DNA of 9,305 nt from Comamonadaceae bacterium (GTDB taxonomy: Bacteria; Pseudomonadota; Gammaproteobacteria; Burkholderiales; Burkholderiaceae_C), in NCBI GenBank assembly GCA_021286965.1, contig JAJTBK010000500.1:1-9305 (forward strand), written 5' to 3'. Positions 6,350-9,305 of this stretch are shown here, one piece after another; positions within the stretch are counted from its first letter, which is position 1; every line of letters begins with the position of its first letter. Below the pieces are notes generated by a model. It saw only the letters and a list, made by a program, of their open reading frames with translations. It searched no databases and had not been told where the DNA came from. The translations under genes were made by a program, and so were the position numbers.

Positions 6350-9070
6350 TCACAGCATGGCCTCCACATCCTCCCAGCGCTTGTCCTTGACCATCACGAA
6401 CCGGCAGCGGCCTTGCGACAGGTTGGCCCACAAACCTCCAATCAGGCGGTCATCGGCGGCATTCAACCAGGCGTTAGCCCCCTTGTATTCCACACAGAGA
6501 ATCGGCCCCGGCTGTCCTGCCGTCCCTGGCAACTGGCAGAGGAAGTCCGGGTAAAAACGCCCATCGGCTTTCTGCAAAAAGAACGAACACCCCTCACGCC
6601 GCACCAAATTACGTACCCAGAACTGAATGCGCCCTTGTTGCGCCCATGTATCCAACTGGCAGGCGCATTCAAACTCTTCCTTGCTGTCAAAGTCACCCAC
6701 GCGCCCATAGAAATGCTGGCGGAAATCGAAGTGCCCAAAGCGCCCGTCGTAGTCGCGGCTGGGCGCATAGGCCTGGGCATGGAACTCGAAGGCGTATTGA
6801 TCCGTCACCGCCACCCGCGTGGCCGCATCGTCACCAAACAGCGCCTGTTGGAAAGCCTTGCCCACAGCCTGCTTGCGCAGCTCGCGAATGCGCGCCTCCA
6901 GCAAATTGCGGATCAAAAATTTCTGCAGGTTGGCACGTGCCAGCGTGAAACCTGGGCGGCGCAGCACATCAGCCAGCCATGCGGCAAGAAACGCCTGCTT
7001 GCTCGCATGGGTCAGCGATGGCTCCGGCAGATTGCGGCACAGCCAGGCAGCAATACGCACCTCATCCCAGTTTTCTGGTTGGTAAGCCAGGCCCAGATCA
7101 CGCTGCAACTGCGGCAAAAAGCGTGACACCACGCGGCCACCATCGTCAATGTCGACTTCCCCGCCCTCCGACACCTTCAATGCCGCCCCCAATGCCTTCA
7201 GGTCATCATCCGTTGGCGCCGCGTCATAGGGCGAAAGATCCCACGGGTACTCCAGCACCTCGGGGTCGTCAAACAACGCCAATTCGCCTTGCCTGCCGGG
7301 TCCGCGCAAAGCCAGTTGCGGCACGCAAAAGCGTTCGCCCAACTCGGCAGGCGTCTGGAAAAACTCAATCGCCGTGGTTCGACTGACCTCAGCCGCCTGC
7401 GCAATGGCCGCCACCGCCGTGTCGGAGCTGACCGAGGCCTTGAGTGTTTCAGCCTCATCTTCGGTCAGCGGGGTGCTGATGGTCAGCGTGTTGAGCTTGC
7501 CGTCCCAGCTCACCTTGTCGCGCACCGGCTTGGGCACACTCTTGAGCTCGGGCTTTTCTGCCAGCGTGACAACCACGGGCGTAAAGACTGCCCGGCTGCC
7601 TTCCAGATCGAGGCGCGCCTGCTCGGGCAGCGCCGCCGTGACGAACTCGGCCACCTCGCGCCGTTCAAAACCCGCGCCCGCCACCAACCTGTCGCGCAGC
7701 GCGCCAGCCGTTTCGGCAAAGTTGCGCGACACGACAAAGGCATAGGACTGGTTCAGCGCCTTCGCCTGGCGTTGATGGGCACCGGGCTGGCGCAGCACGC
7801 GCCCGAGCAACTGTTCCACCGCCGTAGCCGACGACAGCGATGCCATGCTGACCAGGATGTAGGCAAAGGGGCAGTCCCAACCTTCAGCCAGCGCCTTCTG
7901 GGTGATGACGAACTTCACCGGGCAGGCCGGGTCGGCAATGCCCAGCTTGTAATCGGCATCCATCTGCTCCAGCCCCTTTTCCTCGCCAGTGGCGACCACG
8001 ATTTCGTTGGCCGGGATGCCGTGGTTGATGATCAGCTCGTTCTTCACCCGCTCAAAATCCAGCGTCTCAATGCCGGCGCGGCGCGCCTCCGACTGGATCA
8101 ACACCAAGGGGCGCAGGTAAGCCGCACCCGCGCGGCGCTCTTCATCCGCCAGTTTGTGCAAGGCATCGCGCCGGCCAATGGCATCGGCCAGGCACTGTTG
8201 CCAATTGGGCTCCGTCTGCAAAATCACCGGCAGCTTGATCATTTCCTCCGCCTTCAGCTCGGCAGCAGACACGCTGTGCAGCACGTTGCTCGGCGTACGC
8301 GTGAGGTCGGGCGTGGCCGTGAGCTCCATCACCCCGCTGGGGCGAAAACGCGCCAGCATGTCAAAGGCCAGTTCGGTGCGGCTGTTGTGCGCCTCATCCA
8401 CCACCACAAAGGGGCGGCGCAGGCGCAGCACATTGGCCAGCGAATACGGCGTGGTGCGCTCCGCGCCTTCTCCATCGGTCAGCAACTCGCTGCGCTGCAC
8501 GGGCGAGAGGTTGTCGAAATGCTGCATCAGCGCCCCACTGCTCTGATACACCTTGCGGCACTCTTCTTCTTCCACCTGAAACGCCTGCCGCGTGGCGACG
8601 ATGACGGTGGTCGAGGTGTCCAGCGTGGTGCGGGTCACGCTCTTGGCTTCTTCCAAATCCAGCACCGTCACCGGCCCCGCCTCGCGCAGCGCGGCGTGGT
8701 AGGGGTGGCTGCGGTTCTTCAGCGCCTTGATCGTCTGCTCGCGAATCGGCTTGCTGGGCACCAGCCACAAAATCACGCTGTGTTCACAGCGCAGCAGGTG
8801 CGTATTGACGAGCGCCACGCTTTTGGCTGCCAGCCAAGTCTTGCCGCCACCGGTGGGCACGCGCAGGCAGAAGTACGGCATATCCGCAGGAAAGCCCGAC
8901 AGCGGGTTGTACGGATTGCCGCGTCCCCACAAGCGTTCGGTGGTGGCGGTGAAGGCCGTCGAGGGTGACGGCAACTCGTGGCAAGCCTTGAAATAGGCTT
9001 GCACGCTGTTGAGGACACCACCGCCATCGACAGGATCGAATTGGTATTTTTTGGGCGAAAAAGCCGTCAT
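6350..9070 (-). CDS. Type III restriction enzyme Res-like subunit (DEAD/DEAH helicase with C-terminal nuclease)
   Basis: A 906-aa superfamily 2 ATP-dependent helicase/translocase fused to a nuclease, as in Res subunits of type III restriction systems, which cut unmodified foreign DNA together with a Mod methyltransferase. Visible motifs: Walker A VPTGGGKT (71-78), motif Ia LWLVPSK (101-107), Walker B DEAH (225-228), motif III TAT (251-253), EGWDCP (396-401), and motif VI QLLGRVLRQP (420-429). Near the C-terminus YPDF (Asp842) and VEYKG (Glu861, Lys863) form a PD-(D/E)xK-type site, spaced as in Res nucleases, so the enzyme looks intact. The start at 9070 overlaps the stop of the upstream small gene by 4 nt (ATGA); longer frames upstream lie within that gene. 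No mod gene is in the window; it may lie past the right edge. Without it, a stand-alone defence helicase-nuclease is the alternative. Confidence 0.88.
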   Translation of the reverse strand: MTAFSPKKYQFDPVDGGGVLNSVQAYFKACHELPSPSTAFTATTERLWGRGNPYNPLSGFPADMPYFCLRVPTGGGKTWLAAKSVALVNTHLLRCEHSVILWLVPSKPIREQTIKALKNRSHPYHAALREAGPVTVLDLEEAKSVTRTTLDTSTTVIVATRQAFQVEEEECRKVYQSSGALMQHFDNLSPVQRSELLTDGEGAERTTPYSLANVLRLRRPFVVVDEAHNSRTELAFDMLARFRPSGVMELTATPDLTRTPSNVLHSVSAAELKAEEMIKLPVILQTEPNWQQCLADAIGRRDALHKLADEERRAGAAYLRPLVLIQSEARRAGIETLDFERVKNELIINHGIPANEIVVATGEEKGLEQMDADYKLGIADPACPVKFVITQKALAEGWDCPFAYILVSMASLSSATAVEQLLGRVLRQPGAHQRQAKALNQSYAFVVSRNFAETAGALRDRLVAGAGFERREVAEFVTAALPEQARLDLEGSRAVFTPVVVTLAEKPELKSVPKPVRDKVSWDGKLNTLTISTPLTEDEAETLKASVSSDTAVAAIAQAAEVSRTTAIEFFQTPAELGERFCVPQLALRGPGRQGELALFDDPEVLEYPWDLSPYDAAPTDDDLKALGAALKVSEGGEVDIDDGGRVVSRFLPQLQRDLGLAYQPENWDEVRIAAWLCRNLPEPSLTHASKQAFLAAWLADVLRRPGFTLARANLQKFLIRNLLEARIRELRKQAVGKAFQQALFGDDAATRVAVTDQYAFEFHAQAYAPSRDYDGRFGHFDFRQHFYGRVGDFDSKEEFECACQLDTWAQQGRIQFWVRNLVRREGCSFFLQKADGRFYPDFLCQLPGTAGQPGPILCVEYKGANAWLNAADDRLIGGLWANLSQGRCRFVMVKDKRWEDVEAML

Positions 9071-9288
9071 GCCTTGTCCCCATAAGGTGGTACTGGCTCG
9101 CGCACCTGCGCACTCGTCGCATCCGGCACAGGCCGAATGCGTTCGATGACGCCACCGCGACTGACAATCAGCTCCGTCCCCGTTTGCGCGGCCAACTCGC
9201 GTGCGCGCTGCGCCGCGCGCAGCAATGCCTGCCACGAGCCGCGCAAATCGGCAGTGCGCGCCTGGTCGATAGGCTTTTGGGTATTCAT
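9067..9288 (-). CDS. Small uncharacterised protein translated with the Res-like gene
   Basis: A 73-aa soluble protein that I do not recognise with certainty. It starts MNTQKPIDQARTADL, has a central helix rich in Ala/Arg (WQALLRAAQRARELAAQTG), a likely beta-strand pair around LIVSRGGVIERIRPV, and a polar proline-containing tail. The helix then strand-turn-strand pattern recalls small antitoxin-like or subunit-like proteins, but this is only a resemblance. The ATG at 9288 has a GGAG site 6 nt upstream; an in-frame TTG at 9300 has none visible. Its stop overlaps the Res start (ATGA), so the two are almost certainly in one operon and translationally coupled. A role as a small partner or regulator of the restriction module is inference. 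Confidence 0.72.
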   Translation of the reverse strand: MNTQKPIDQARTADLRGSWQALLRAAQRARELAAQTGTELIVSRGGVIERIRPVPDATSAQVREPVPPYGDKA

Positions 9289-9305
9289 TGCTCGCTCCAA
9301 TCCAG

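Noticed and set aside
7289..8968. A 559-codon plus-strand frame opposite the Res-like gene
   Set aside because: Antisense shadow with no recognisable motif; every helicase and nuclease motif is on the minus strand.

Overview
The window looks like chromosomal DNA of a betaproteobacterium, most likely Comamonadaceae (Acidovorax-like). The reasons are very high GC with strongly GC-biased third codon positions, a TRAP dicarboxylate uptake locus with a DctS/DctR two-component pair, and a hairpin intergenic repeat near 5095-5150 of a type I recall from that family. No rRNA, tRNA, CRISPR array, transposase or integrase was seen. This assignment is inference; no search was run.

Layout. Positions 1-2354, minus strand, hold a TRAP transporter cluster read right to left: dctP paralog 2 (1341-2354), dctP paralog 1 (227-1234) and the start of dctQ (161 to beyond the left edge). 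The large permease dctM presumably lies outside. Positions 2353-5096, plus strand, hold a divergent dctS histidine kinase and a dctR FixJ/LuxR-type response regulator, overlapping by 4 nt. Positions 5095-5150 hold the hairpin repeat, between convergent genes. Positions 5154-6188, minus, hold an AraC-family regulator. Positions 6199-6303, minus, hold what looks like a decayed N-terminal stub of a YdjM-type membrane hydrolase gene with a perfect 9-bp inverted repeat. Positions 6350-9288, minus, hold a 73-aa uncharacterised protein overlapping by 4 nt a 906-aa type III restriction enzyme Res-like helicase-nuclease.

How the genes work together. DctS probably senses C4-dicarboxylates (or related organic acids) in the periplasm and phosphorylates DctR at Asp63. 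DctR then activates the transporter operon. A candidate promoter upstream of dctP1 has a perfect CTGTGG-N4-CCACAG palindrome abutting its -35 box, the position of a class II activator site, so it is a good candidate DctR operator. A GC hairpin with a T-rich tail between dctP1 and dctQ could keep the binding protein more abundant than the permeases. The second binding protein, next to dctS, may widen substrate range or act as a co-sensor.

The right part is an accessory defence-type module. The Res protein keeps all helicase motifs and a PD-ExK-like nuclease site. The partner methyltransferase, if any, would lie beyond the right edge. The small protein translated with Res is the least explained gene here. 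The decayed hydrolase stub next to the module suggests this junction has been rearranged.
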